The position numbers and the translations under genes were made by a program. A DNA stretch of 64,000 nt from Balanoglossus misakiensis (taxonomy: Eukaryota > Hemichordata), in contig CM082585.2 in NCBI GenBank assembly GCA_040954595.2, forward strand, positions 186,001 through 250,000, read 5' to 3'. The notes beneath the pieces are model-generated. The model was not told where the DNA came from, did no database searches, and saw nothing but the letters and a program-made list of their open reading frames with translations. Below are positions 31,443-42,469 of the stretch, in pieces. Positions within the stretch are counted from its first letter, which is position 1. Every line of letters begins with the position of its first letter.

Positions 31443-31460
31443 AAGCTTTGGAGGGGAATG
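31443..31460 (+). promoter_or_regulatory. Polypurine tract
   Basis: AAGCTTTGGAGGGGAATG directly precedes the TGTAAC start of the 3' LTR, the expected place for the plus-strand primer. Confidence 0.75.
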
Positions 31461-31720
31461 TGTAACCCGGTTTACAAAATAAACCATGTGATAGTCATGT
31501 GATATGCTGTCCCAAGGGAGGATCATTTCCCGCCAAATAGGGTCACGTGATAAAAGTTTCAGTCACGTAATTACTTTCCTTTATACAACAATGTGAGACT
31601 GTCAAGTTTCAGTCCACTGACGGCTAACACTTCTGTGGACGAAGTGCAGCGTTTCTTGTTAGGGAATTGCCCAGAGACGGTGTGGTTGGTCTTTCAAACA
31701 GATTTATTTGAAACCTACAG
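31461..31720 (+). repeat. 3' LTR, truncated
   Basis: It matches 23365-23653 with a small difference where the 5' LTR has a duplicated GGGACTTGCCCTA. Homology stops at AAACCTACAG (31720), and the next bases are GTACGT. The remaining ~530 bp of the LTR are absent. Confidence 0.85.
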
Positions 31721-31982
31721 GTACGTTGACTCATTCTTTGTGATGCAAAGTCGAGCATTTAAATGTGAAATGACTTGTAAGGTCAAGGCATTGTTATTGC
31801 GTGTGAAGTGCCTTTGTCCTTTTACTGTGTTCGGAACACAAAGGATTTCTTATTTGTCTTCATTGTTCTGCCCTGGGATTGAGAAAATGGCCTTTAATAT
31901 GTAAAGTGTCAGTTGCAGGTGCATGGCAGTACAATTGACATGATCCTTTAATTTTACAGTGCAATTATAAGATAATACTTAC
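31721..31982. other. Sequence between the truncated LTR and the MED25-like exon
   Basis: No match to the 5' LTR and no exon seen. If the exon at 31983-32090 is spliced, this is part of the following intron. Confidence 0.4.
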
Positions 31983-32090
31983 AAATCCTCCAGACATTAT
32001 TCTGAAGAGAGATATGTATGCTTCCTGGCTGTTATTCATAAACTGGAACTCCACAGTGCGTGAGTTTTGAAACATGGCACCAAGTGATTG
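31983..32090 (-). CDS. MED25: MED25-like exon (PTOV domain, internal part)
   Basis: A 108-bp phase 0 exon with acceptor TTCCCCACAG (at 32091) and donor GGATTT|GTAAGT. The 36 residues, QSLGAMFQNSRTVEFQF then MNNSQEAYISLFRIMSGGF, follow the conserved part of the PTOV (activator-interacting) domain of Mediator subunit 25, where vertebrates have LGPLFRNSRMVQFHF and a conserved YRIM-GF end. MED25 is a nuclear Mediator subunit that contacts transcriptional activators. The next PTOV exon downstream is not found in this window before the LTR element or after it. Confidence 0.7.
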
Positions 32091-32640
32091 CTGTGGGGAA
32101 AAAATTGACTCCAATCACCATCCCTTGTGCAGGCCAAAGATCATGATATTGCCCTCGCTAACATGTGTTATTATTTAAATATTTCACCTCTACTTATGCA
32201 ATGAATTAATGAATACAAAGTGTTGTAGGTCATCCAACATGAGAATGTCACTAACAAAATTATCATTGAGTTTCAAATCCCAAGTAACAGTGGACTTATA
32301 TAGTTTATCACCCAGATGAAATTTTTTATCTAAATCTGCTCCTGTCGTATAAGGTTGCTTTGTTAAGACATACAAAGGGAAATTATTGCATTGCATGTAC
32401 ACTGTGTGCCTCTGGATGAAAGACCAATCTGTGTACTTCCTTGATGGGTACTACCACACGTTGTTCAGCCAAGCTCATAATTTATGTAATGTGTACCCTC
32501 CAAAGATACATCTGGAAGCACCCTAAAAATCAAATCGTTTATCGAAAAATGCTCACTATCCAACATGATCCAAACACAATAACCCCATTGACCTACAGTC
32601 AATTGTTTTAATTAGTTATTTGTATGTGAGCTGTACACAC
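32091..32640 (-). other. Expected location of a missing MED25-like exon
   Basis: In MED25 about 45 residues lie between the two flanking exons. I cannot find them here. A minus-strand open stretch at 32190-32402 (with YTTGADLDKKFHLGDKLY) does not resemble the domain. Confidence 0.35.
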
Positions 32641-32803
32641 CTCTTGCCATTCCAAGGCTCCATGCCAAACAACACTTTTCAGTTGTTGTTGTTGTTTTTG
32701 TTGTTGTGGATCAACTTGCTGCTGGTGAGTCAACTTGATGCACTTGAGCTGTAGAGGGCACTGGTATGTCCAGATCCATCGGTAGTGAAGTACTGGTATT
32801 AGC
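32641..32803 (-). CDS. MED25: MED25-like exon (Q-rich linker and start of PTOV domain), frame broken
   Basis: Acceptor GTTATTACAG at 32804 and donor CAAGAG|GTGTGT at 32641/32640. The 3' half reads QQQVDPQQQKQQQQ then LKSVVWHGALEWQE, matching the conserved start of the MED25 PTOV domain (W-G-LEWQE). The 5' half reads best in another frame as a Ser/Pro linker (NTSTSLPMDLDIPVPSTAQV), and that is also the frame demanded by the phase 0 end of the preceding exon. The exon is 163 bp where 162 or 165 would keep phase. A single-base indel between about 32713 and 32760 explains both observations. Confidence 0.65.
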
Positions 32804-32897
32804 CTGTAATAACACATACAAATCATGACTGTAAATAATTCTGTACCGTCCACAATTCTGATTGGACGAGAGCTCAATACAGCGATGCTAAAATTAA

Positions 32898-33210
32898 GCA
32901 ATAAAACATCCCCAGCCATGTTATACCACGAGATTTTGACCAGTTCACAACATATACGCACGAGCGATAGCGAGTGCGTATGTGGAGTTGAACTGGTCAA
33001 AATCGAGTGGTATACCATGGCTGGGGGTGTTTTATTGCTATTATATTATGCCGGTATATTGAAACTTTGCATAAAACATTTTAAAAAGGCATTTTCTTTG
33101 ACTATGATATATGACTGTGGTATATGGCTAATATATCACGGTCACGTGTCCTGTCTCGACCAATCAAATAGTGTGATTTACACCATCAATATACTGGTAT
33201 AATATAATAC
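32898..33210. mobile_element. Palindrome-bearing MITE, copy 1
   Basis: It opens with a hairpin (32898-33039: GCAATAAAACATCCCCAGCC mirrored by GGCTGGGGGTGTTTTATTGC). The tail contains AGGCATTTTCTTTGACTATG and CTCGACCAATCAAATAGTGT. It is an inverted copy of 35847-36154. Confidence 0.8.
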
Positions 33211-34050
33211 TCATTATATTATAGCTTTATCAATACCAGTGAATTTTGTGACGTCATAGCTATACATTATTACTGATAATGTATCGTGTTATTCGATGGA
33301 CGCGCGACGCGCCGAAGAACCAGTGGACGTGTACAATTTCCGACTGAATAACGGAGGATTTCAAACAATGCGAACATTTAGAGGGCTAAAAAAAGAAATG
33401 CAAACGTACACAGAATAAATACGGCGATATTTATTAATTTCCAAATCTGTCCTCGACTGGCGTTTTGTTTATTTTTTCTTGCTACGGCTGCAGTACATGT
33501 CGTCTGCTCTTGAATCACGCACAGTCAACATGGCTCGCTCACGCACGTAAAGCAAACCTCTCCATGATGCTGGATTTGACATTCGTTCACCATACATACC
33601 GTGTACCATGTACCAAGCAGTCATGTCAACGAAGCTATACGTAAAAAAAATATGCCGCAAGTACGGAGGGTCGATCGAGGGCGAGTTTGTTTATGTATTG
33701 CAACCTTCCGAGCGCCCATATACGTGAACTTTCCTGAGAACGCAAACGAATTCAAATATTCCCCGAGTCCTCCCCAAGATTACACAAAAATCGTAACTTT
33801 TTCAGATATATTTCAGCAGAACCCTTAAATGAATTTTCACATGCGTAAATAAACCTTCATTATTTATTTCCTGATGTTTGAATATGATACTAGAAATGTA
33901 CAGTACACTGATACACTGCGATCAGGTGACCTTTTGTTTACGCGTACGCCATTGCTCTGTTCTCGATCTCCGTGTCCGAGTCTGAATTGTTCGCACCTAT
34001 AATTTTTGAAGTCTGCAAATTCACTGGCATTGACAAAACAATAAAATAAT
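33211..34050. other. No gene seen; CpG-richer tract
   Basis: Includes a GACGCGCGACGCGCCG stretch near 33300 and ordinary unique-looking sequence. Short open frames have no recognisable domain. Confidence 0.4.
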
Positions 34051-34191
34051 GAGAATAATGAACGCCCCAAAGACCCATAATGGACTCAAGCACACATTGT
34101 GCTCCATAATATACTCGGCTTCGCCTCGTATATTATGACGCACAAAGTGTGCTTTCATCCATTATGGGTCTTTGGGGCGTTCATTATTCTC
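34051..34191. mobile_element. Palindromic hairpin element
   Basis: GAGAATAATGAACGCCCCAA is mirrored at the other end. The centre carries CTCGGCTTCGCCTCG. The near-perfect stem is about 60 bp. Confidence 0.8.
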
Positions 34192-34547
34192 TAAATAATT
34201 AATGCACTGCTAAAACGGGCCGCTGAACTAGCATACGGCAGCAAAAATGTGCGGTTAAACCACAGTCGCGCGTGTTTAAATCAAATAAATAAAACAAAAA
34301 TACTGTTGAATGAACAGATGTTTCATTTTGGAACTGCTCTGTGAAAATATTTGTCACTTTGTCACGCGCGATGCCCGTCTTGTCACTTTTTGTCATCTGC
34401 TTCATGTTTAATGCTCATTCCCGGCCGCTCGTGTTTACATTCATCGTCGCCATGTTGGTTCACGATCGTAATTTCTCTTTCTGACGCCGTTTCGGTAAGA
34501 AAATGATACTGATATGCCACAAAAACAATTGTTGATATAATATAATA

Positions 34548-34694
34548 GCAATAACCCCCGCCTCAGTCGGGTATACACTTGATTTGGGTACAATTCCCTC
34601 CATATAGCACTCGCCTGACGGCTTGTGCTATATGTCTCGAATTGTGCTATATGTCTCAATATCGCGTATACCCGCCTTCGGTGGGGGTTATTGC
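34548..34694. mobile_element. Palindromic hairpin element
   Basis: GCAATAACCCCCGCC and its mirror, with GGGTATACxC and TGTGCTATAT arms inside. The stem is less perfect than in its neighbours. Confidence 0.65.
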
Positions 34695-35673
34695 TTAGGG
34701 CGACGTTTTTATTTTCTGTGTTTCTCATCTCCCGACCGACCGTAAATTTCAGCTCCGACATGAAAATAAAAAAAACTTTTATTTGCGCCGACTCTGAGCC
34801 TGAGGCGATCATCCTAGCAACAGCGCCCCCAACGGCTAATTGTGAGATTTTGCAAATATGACGTCATATTCATCATGGCGGTCGTGTCGGACCATGGCTG
34901 AAGCCATCGAGGCCGGAGGAAAGGGAAGAAATTGTAGAGAATGAAAGGACAGAGCATTAAAGAGAAAGACAAGAAATTATAGTGACTAAAAGGACAGAGA
35001 GCACAAAACACTGGACTGAAAGATAAGAAATTGCAATGACTGAACAGCCAGAACATTGAACAGAAACAAATAAGCCTACACATTTGTTTGTAATGGATAA
35101 AACATGGAACTGAAACAGGTTTTTTTTTTTTGGTACACGTTTTTTTTTATTTCGCCCGCCCGCCCTGCCTGACTATTCCTCTGGAGATGAGAAACAAATA
35201 AAAAAAAGGGTCACCCTTAAATATCAATCACATGATCTGGCCATGTGACCCAAAGCATTGTCATTTCCAGGTAATGGGAAAACAATATTGCGGTATCCCG
35301 TATAATATTTTTCCATATGTGTTTATACTTTAGAACCACCAGACAGGTAACATGTATCAGTCATGGTGCCTCAACAGCATCTTGGCATTCGTCTGCACAG
35401 TCGTCATTTGCACCACATTGCTGAAATTCCCCGTTAGCTGGAAATTTGAATGCCAACGGAACTGCGTCTGATGTCATTGATATCAAAGAAAATCTTTATC
35501 TACTGGTCATCCAATGTCCTCAGTTAAGACATCAAGCTGCCATCTTCTGATGTCATGTTAGGTAACAAATTATCCAAATGCAGTTCTATTAAAATACTGA
35601 AAAGTGATAAAATGTCACTTGCCAGGCAAAAGGGATAGATGGGTATTATAACTCAGTTCATAACATAACATAC
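34695..35673. other. No gene supported
   Basis: It contains degenerate short repeats (AAAGGACAGAG.. GACTGAA units, 34920-35060) and a possible exon-like stretch at about 35340-35440 that I could not support. No conserved domain. Confidence 0.4.
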
Positions 35674-35814
35674 CAATGACTGGTTTTGTACATGTACTTG
35701 TGGCTGTGTCAGAGTTCGAACAACATTGGTGCCAGTGGTGACAGGTGGATTCTTGCTGCAGCTCACATTAGGTACTGTCGGTTGTGTTGACTGCACTCCT
35801 GTTTGCATCAATGA
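35674..35814 (-). CDS. Probable MED25-like linker exon
   Basis: A 141-bp phase 0-0 exon with acceptor TTACTTATGCAG at 35815 and donor CAGTCATTG|GTATGT. It encodes a low-complexity Gln/Thr/Val/Pro-rich stretch (SLMQTGVQSTQPTVPNVSC, then TLTQPQVHVQNQSL). The composition fits the disordered linker between the von Willebrand and PTOV domains of MED25. The strand, order and phase agree with exon 32641-32803. There is no domain evidence on its own. Confidence 0.5.
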
Positions 35815-35846
35815 CTGCATAAGTAAACACAGTAGTATTAAATCGT

Positions 35847-36154
35847 TATTATAGTATACCAGTATATTGATGGTGTAAATCACGCTATTTTATTGGTCGA
35901 GACACGTGACTGTGATATATTAGTCATATACCACAGTCATTTATCATAGTCAAAGAAAATGCATTTTTAAAATGTTTTATGCAAAGTTTCAATATACTGG
36001 CATGATATAATAGCAATAAAACACCCCCAGCCATGGTATACCACGAGATTTTGACCTGTTCAACTCCATATACGCACTCGCTATCACTCGTGCGTATATG
36101 AAGTGAACTGGTCAAAATCTCGTGGTATACCATGGCTGGGGGTGTTTTATTGCT
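35847..36154. mobile_element. Palindrome-bearing MITE, copy 2 (inverted relative to copy 1)
   Basis: The tail (TTGGTCGAGACACGTG, CATAGTCAAAGAAAATGCAT) comes first, followed by the hairpin 36012-36154 (AGCAATAAAACACCCCCAGC and mirror). Opposite orientation to 32898-33210. Confidence 0.8.
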
Positions 36155-36159
36155 TAAAT

Positions 36160-36782
36160 AACTCCAACATTAACTTTGGATATCAGCCGTGATGTCTTAT
36201 TCTACTCTGTAAAACATTAAGAATTACCGTAATCACGCCAATAATTCAACCAGAAACAAATGGCTGGAAATTCACAGTAGGCAATTACGCACTGGTCCAA
36301 CACTTTGAGGTTATAAAATAATTAATTATCGAAAGAATAGTGGAAGGTCGAACTAATGACACGGTCGAACAGATGGCACGATCAAGGTACTCAGAGTTTG
36401 GTTTTCAAACAATGGTGTTCTACATATTGTTAAACATTGTTATTGTTGAAAAATAAATTCTGAGTTCATTTAATATTCACACTGCCCATTACTCATGTAC
36501 AAGTTCTGTTGAAAAGCTAAAGACTGAACATTTCATAAAGCTATCCAGAGCTGAACAAGAAACTAGGGTTAATTCTATCAGTGAAAAATACTGAAAAAAA
36601 CAAATGTTAATTTGCCTTTAGCAGTTAGCAGAAAATGTCACCAAAATTTTACCAAGACATTGGCGTATTATACCATTGATAGGAGAATATGAAAAGGGGA
36701 ATTTGAATATTTTTTCCTCAGGTTTTGGCAAAGTATAATCAAACCAATCGAAATGACTGCAGTGGCAACATAACATATTTGA
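36160..36782. other. No gene seen
   Basis: AT-rich, apparently unique sequence, presumably intronic to the MED25-like gene. Confidence 0.4.
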
Positions 36783-36944
36783 CAGTCAAATCTGTGTTTG
36801 TTTCCACCACTATATAGTGGCCACTTTGTTTCAGTTCATGTACATGTACATTGCACATTAATTGACCCGTCTATAGAAGCCACCTGTCTATAAATGCCAG
36901 TTTAGGAAAGTCCCTTGACTGGCCAGTATAGACAGGTTTGACTG
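36783..36944. mobile_element. Pogo-like MITE, uninterrupted copy (162 bp)
   Basis: CAGTCAAATCTGTG and CAGACAGGTTTGACTG-like ends are inverted. It contains TATAGTGGCCACTTTG and ATTGACCCGTCTATAG. It is the same family as the copy split by the foldback element at 4826-8283. Confidence 0.65.
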
Positions 36945-36975
36945 TACCTACCTCTTTGTGGCTGTGAATCAGTAC

Positions 36976-37103
36976 CTGACCATCTCTAGGGCTTGGAGTT
37001 GATAGGATTCACATCAGCAATTTGCCATTTGCATGACACCTTCTACGGCTTTCAGTGCAGCAGCTGGTGCCTGCTGGGAAGTCATCTTTGGTGGTGAAAT
37101 TGT
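36976..37103 (-). CDS. Possible MED25-like linker exon, frame broken
   Basis: Acceptor TTTTGGACAG at 37104. The frame begins TISPPKMTSQQAPAAALKAV and continues EGVMQMANC to a TGA. The APAAALKAVE stretch recalls the Ala-rich AAQVAAQNAVEAA-like segment of the MED25 linker. A strong donor (GGTCAG|GTACTG) at 36976/36975 is reached only after frame changes, so at least one indel or a wrong exon border is likely. The evidence is weak apart from position, strand and composition. Confidence 0.35.
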
Positions 37104-37635
37104 CTGTCCAAAAAGAGTAACAAACCTAGTTAATATGGAGCATTATCAAGGCCAGTATTCAAACCACCATTTTTAATTCATGACTTCCAATTTTTAATTC
37201 GATGTTGAACTTGCAACTCTTGAAGTCCCATTTTCTGAAGAAGACACTGCAGTAAATACTTAAAACAAAAATATTGAAAACATTTAGTGAAAAGTTATAC
37301 AGCTAATGAAGCTTGAAATATGTTCAGACACAAGTAGAACAGGCAATGAAAACACATTATAAACATTGAGAAAAACACCCAAAGTAACATGTACTACCGG
37401 TATCTATTTGGGCTCGTTCTGGTCAAAATTGTAGTTTATTACTAAAACATGTTAGAATTAATTGTATAGAGCCTGGAATTAATTTTACCAGTATGTAGAA
37501 TTATTTTTTATGTGCTTTAATTATTTTTTGTAGTCATGCAGAAATCATTTTATGTGTTCTAAATAATTATTTTAGCTTATCTTTGTTAGAAATAATTTTG
37601 CCAACAATATCTCAAATTATTTTTACGTGTACAAT
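37104..37635. other. No gene seen
   Basis: AT-rich sequence with several ATTATTTT-type phrases. No exon that I can support. Confidence 0.4.
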
Positions 37636-37639
37636 CGAA

Positions 37640-37790
37640 TTAATTACAGGTGTAGTGTCGAATTAATTTTACGTGTTGTGTCGAATTAATTTCACGTGTA
37701 GTGTCGAATTAATATCACCTGTTTGGTCAAATTAATTTCACGTGTTGTGTCGAATTATTTTACGTTGTGTCGAATTAATATTGCCCTTAC
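37640..37790. repeat. Short tandem repeat of GTGTCGAATTAATTT units
   Basis: About six diverged units of roughly 22-27 bp built from GTGTCGAATTAAT followed by TTxACGTGT. Confidence 0.75.
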
Positions 37791-38037
37791 AATCCTTTCC
37801 GCGTAAATCAAGATGGCGGCGGCTGAGCATGTCTTTCTCGCTGCATAAAGTTCAAAAAAGGGGCCGTTGTACAAGTTGTGAGACGTTTTGGGGCGATTTG
37901 CTGTCTAATATAAATGCGGTGTGCTCCAAAACGGCGATCGGTGAACGAGTTTTGGTCTACAGACAGAATTTTCTAGTCAAACCACTCAAAACCACTACCA
38001 GTTGGTGTAATCGCCAGCCTTGCTATGGTATAGCCCA

Positions 38038-38107
38038 GCTCTGCGTACAGTGTTCTTGGCGTGGAGGCCGTGTAACGCCAGGAACACACAGACCTGTACG
38101 CAGAGCT
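38038..38107. repeat. Hairpin
   Basis: AGCTCTGCGTACAG (38038-38051) is mirrored by CTGTACGCAGAGCT at the other end, with a second inner stem TGTTCTTGGCG / CGCCAGGAACA. Confidence 0.75.
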
Positions 38108-38293
38108 AGCTGTTGCCCCGCGTTGCCAGTTCACCTCGATTGAATAAATTTTGACATCTGAACATACGAAAATTGTGTTAATTTGTTATTTCCCGAACTA
38201 AGAAATAGCTGTAGGGCCAGACCCTGGAAAACAAAAATAAAGTATTCCTTAATATTTCCTTGTAAACTCAAGTTTTGTGTAAATAAATTTGAA

Positions 38294-38420
38294 TTAAAAG
38301 GACAAAGTCTCTCTCTACATAACCATATTTATTGGAAATTTGATAGCTTGCATTCTAGATTTACAACTGATAAGATAGGGTGTGGGGCATAGACAGTAGA
38401 GGGGTTGACCCCGAAGTCTC
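38294..38420. mobile_element. Solo end of a TTAA-type MITE
   Basis: TTAAAAGGACAAAGTCTCTC matches the terminus of the element at 44095-44439. The opposite end is not found nearby, so the right limit is arbitrary. Confidence 0.45.
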
Positions 38421-40390
38421 CACCTCCTGTAGGCTGCATTCACAGACACCTCTGGAGGGGGGGGGGGGGGGCAAGAGAATTCAATTTTTTTACCGCTAAA
38501 TTTCACATGCCCACCGTACACAACCCGAAATATTTTCAAATCCCCCCTTCCGAACTGCCAAAAATTTGAAATCCCCCCATTGTCTTTCACAGACCAAACA
38601 CATCACCTATCTATCTTGTAAAAAAGAAAAACAGCGCTCCCATGAAAACAATTTGAAACTGATGTTTCAAATTCCATGAAGAATATTGTTATCTCTTGAC
38701 TGACTATGATAACCATGTTCTAATCGGGAGAAGTTAAGGGGTCTATTAGGAAGTGTGTCAGGAACGAAAATAACAACCTGTAATTTGAATTGACTGTATA
38801 TGAGATTAGCAATTTTAAGTCACACTCTCTATCGTTGTACCTTTCTTCATAATTATTTTATTTTAGGAAAGTTCTCTTTTGTTTTTGACTAGTTAGATTC
38901 TTGTCAACTGCAGGCAGACTACATTAAACATTCAATGAAAGATTTTAGCCATCAGTATGAGTGGTAACACAAGGAGATAACCCTTACAATTTTGGTGACC
39001 CTGATGACCAATTTACAGCTTCTTCGAGCAAACCGTATTCAGGTAAATCAAAACTATGTATGATCAATATGCAAATAGAGAAATTTTCATTTTGACCCAA
39101 AGTTTGAACTTGACCTCTGACCTTGTCAGTCATGTAATCATTGGATAGCCTGTACCATACTTTGTAAGACTGAATGTTTGAATTTTATCTCTAGCTTTCT
39201 CAGATCCTGAAATATTTTATTTTTAACCTCATTCTGACAGCTGGATAAACAGGCTTTCCCAAAATTTATGTCTGCAAAAAAACTCCTTGGGTGCAGGGGG
39301 GGGGGGGGGAGTTTGTCGGTCTCTGGCCCGTGGACTATAACCAAATAATGATAGTCCCAAATAAAGCCATCAACTCCAATTTTGGATTATTGGTGATGTT
39401 TTCTGCGATCATGCTGGATGCAATGCGGATATAATAAAACAACTCTGTGAAAAATGTTTGTTTACAAATTTGTTCACCTTTGTGGGTATATTCCACAGAA
39501 AGGGTTAATCCCCTTAACCTCCCAACAAACAAACAATCATGACCATATTTGTAAACATAAATATTTGTGTCACACATTATTATATTAAACAAAGACACAC
39601 ACACACACTACAAACAAGGAGGAAGAGCTCCCTGTGGTCTTCCCACAAACGTTGGAATCACACTGCAGTAGTCGCCTGATTCAACCAGTAAAGGTCACAT
39701 GAGGTCATCAATTGTTGTCGGTTTTCTGGTTGAATATTCTCTGAAAGCACGCCTTAACATTGATATTTTGCAATTGGTGTCAATAGTCATGAACTTTAAT
39801 GTATGGAGCATCACTCGGCCCCAGTTACTGAGTTGCGATAGGACGAAATCAACAGCGGAAACTGATTGTCGATCGTCCATGTCTCAAGCTTACCTTGTTT
39901 ACGGACTGAATCAGGGGACTACAGCAGCGTTATTTCGACGAATGTGATTCTACCCACACATTAAATCGTGAAAACTATCTGTGATATCTTAAAACACACT
40001 AAATACTGTAATGTTTCAATACTCACTGCGCCAAATCTGTATATAGGAATAATGATGGTGGACAGTGTTGGGGGCATGAAACAGCTGGTTGCTCGCTCCT
40101 TGGCTTCGCATGTTTTCCGCTATTCTTTCACAGAAATATTGACACTGTCCTGGATGTGTAACGAACACTGGCCAAGTAACGTCCATAGAAAAGGCGACAT
40201 TGGAGTTGACGACAGAAAAAATGTGCCATTAAAACGAACTGGCAGATTCGCTAGCCTGCATCTCAAATGTGTTTACAACGCTTTACGGGGTCAAAGTCTA
40301 CGGGTCGAAGGTCAGCAACAGCGTCCTCGTGGGGTATATTCTGCGGGACCATCCTTCTTTCTGGAGTGTCCAACGGAAAAAGCAGGTGAG
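38421..40390. other. No gene seen
   Basis: Non-coding with a G-run at about 38457-38471, another at about 39297-39309 and a short AC run at about 39597-39608. Short open frames show no domain or splice-site support. Confidence 0.4.
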
Positions 40391-40391
40391 T

Positions 40392-40438
40392 CTGCTTCTT
40401 CCGCTGCACTCTTTTCGGGAGCGCAGCGGAAGAAGCAG
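40392..40438. repeat. Perfect 16-bp inverted repeat
   Basis: CTGCTTCTTCCGCTGC (40392-40407) and GCAGCGGAAGAAGCAG (40423-40438) with a 15-nt loop. Confidence 0.9.
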
Positions 40439-42469
40439 AGGGGTCTGGGTAACCAAACTTGTTATCTGGGGTATACAAGAAACTTGAGTAAACAAGAGAC
40501 AATTTCAAAGATCTTTGAAAACACAGATGAGAGCGAAATAGGTCGATAATAAAGGTCGCACCATTCTAGATTTCATGAAGTAATTGTAACTAATAACCTG
40601 CAATTGCTGAATTTTAACGAAAAGAAAGAAAAAAATCAACAAACTGACTCTGTTATGTAACGCTTTGTGTAAATTGGTACATTAGAGTTGAGTTGATATG
40701 CCGAATTAATGCAGAATCTAACGGGAAATGGGATGGGAGAACCTCAGGCTACCATGACTACTGTTAGGCCTAAACACTTTATTTTCGCGAGTTGAAATTT
40801 TCGCGATATCGAGAGAGGCCACTGTTTTAATTCCCGAGTTTTAATATTCGCGTTCTCTTATTTCATTCACTGCGTCGTCATCTTAAAAAAAATTACGCGA
40901 CTTTTTATTTTCACGCTATTTTGGCTTGCGCGTATTTCGCGAAAATTTATTGTCTTTTACAGCATATACAAAGGAGTGGATTTCAGCTCCTAAAGTCAGG
41001 GGGTTCCAACACATTTCAGTTCATTCTACACCCTGTTCTACACTAAAGGAGTTCGTTCCAGAGTGGGGTCCAGCCTGGACTACAGGCCTTGTCCAGTATA
41101 TCCACGGTTGATCCTTTTTGAAATAAAGTCATAGGCCTATCATTGGCGTTTAAATCTACTCTACTCGTGTTCCCGTCTCTTCATCAACCGACATTCCGAC
41201 CAGACTCTACGAATTTATACCACCAATTATGGGCTGAGGGAAATATTTGCCATTTGGGGACAATTTTCTCTCCAAAATCGGCATGATCGGTACATAATGT
41301 TACGCATCCGAGCCTACTCGGTGTGAAAAAATGTTGATTATGTAGGCCAGTGTAGGCCTAAATTGCTATCAAATACAAGTTTTAAATATCTCAAAATTCA
41401 TGTTTGGGAATAAAACTTTTGCAGAGTTCGTCTATTAAAATATGAAAAGACGTTTTACTTTTACAGTTTTACTTTCCAGTACTGGTCTGTTCCCCCGCCC
41501 ATTCCCACGCTGACTGCGCTATATGCTAAAAGGAAAGGATGGCTTTGCTGGTCACCGTGACTGTAGCGAAAGGGAATCGCTATATAACATCCGCTGTATT
41601 AGATACACTGCCCGGGGAAACTTTCATAGCAGTCTGGGCCATCTGGCCTTATATATTACACGGCTTGCAATGCTTGGAGCCAGCTGACAAAAACAAAACA
41701 TGGCCTTGGGGGCGCTGTATAGTCGTGGTGTCATGGCGTAGCGATTTGAATCTCTGACTTCCATCGCTCGGATTGAATGGATCGCGAAGCCCTCAAAATG
41801 GAATATTATTCCTGAAATACTGGTTCCAAGTATTCGCCAGAGGTCCAGGTGCAAGTTTTATCATGAACAGTTCAAGTTTCTTGTGTATTTCTAGCGCAGG
41901 CAGTGGAAGTTGTCCAACGTAATGGAATTTTACACGATTGCGTCACAAAGGTGTCATGGCGCACTTTATCTCTCTGACGAGAATATTCGGGATGGATGCC
42001 GTCACTGAACACGAAGAATAGTATATTATGATTTGTGTGCGCGTTTGAATCCAAATTTTATGCTGGAGTCCCTCTGAAGATGTTACACAGTGTGCATGGA
42101 ATATCGTTGGTCGACTTGAACGTTTCAGTGAGTACATTAGGTCCTATTTAATTAAATTTAATATCGTGTTTACGAAAAAACATGCCGTGACATAATTTGT
42201 GACCCCGGCCAGCATTGACGAAGGATTCAATTTTATTACACATATTCATAGTAAGCGAAAAATTGGGTTTCAGATGCATTTTTAGGCTTTTTATATCATA
42301 ATAACGAGTTTGTATGAATGTTTACTCATAGTCGTATTCATACAACAAGCCAAATAGTCAGTAGTTCCATAGCAAACCAAAACTATCCATATAAAGCATG
42401 ACTAGACAAATTTCTATCCGAGCAATTACAACTTGAATTTCACTAGAGTAGCAACGCTCATAAAGTTGA
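40439..42469. other. No gene supported
   Basis: A tract rich in TTTTCGCG/CGCGA phrases (40780-40940) resembles a transposon terminus, but I found no partner. Frames at 39968-40549 and 41539-41757 lack recognisable domains. Confidence 0.4.

Larger units (their letters stand above)
23365..31720 (+). mobile_element. Ty3/gypsy LTR retrotransposon, nearly complete but damaged
   Basis: Order: 5' LTR (23365-24694), tRNA-Pro primer site, N-terminal gag-like frame, gag with zinc knuckle, -1 frameshift signal, protease, reverse transcriptase, RNase H, integrase, basic C-terminal tail, polypurine tract, truncated 3' LTR. Domain order PR-RT-RH-IN places it in the Ty3/gypsy group. There is no envelope-like frame after integrase. 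Damage: a MITE in the 5' LTR, a TAA between the first frame and gag, a one-base shift inside protease, a TGA near the end of pol, and loss of most of the 3' LTR. Target duplications cannot be checked because the 3' end is missing. Confidence 0.9.

Noticed and set aside
35340-35440. Possible minus-strand exon with an AAATTTCCAG acceptor
   Set aside because: No convincing donor before the stop and no resemblance to MED25.
39968-40549. 193-residue plus-strand frame
   Set aside because: It spans a perfect hairpin (40392-40438), has no recognisable domain and mirrored peptides on the other strand.
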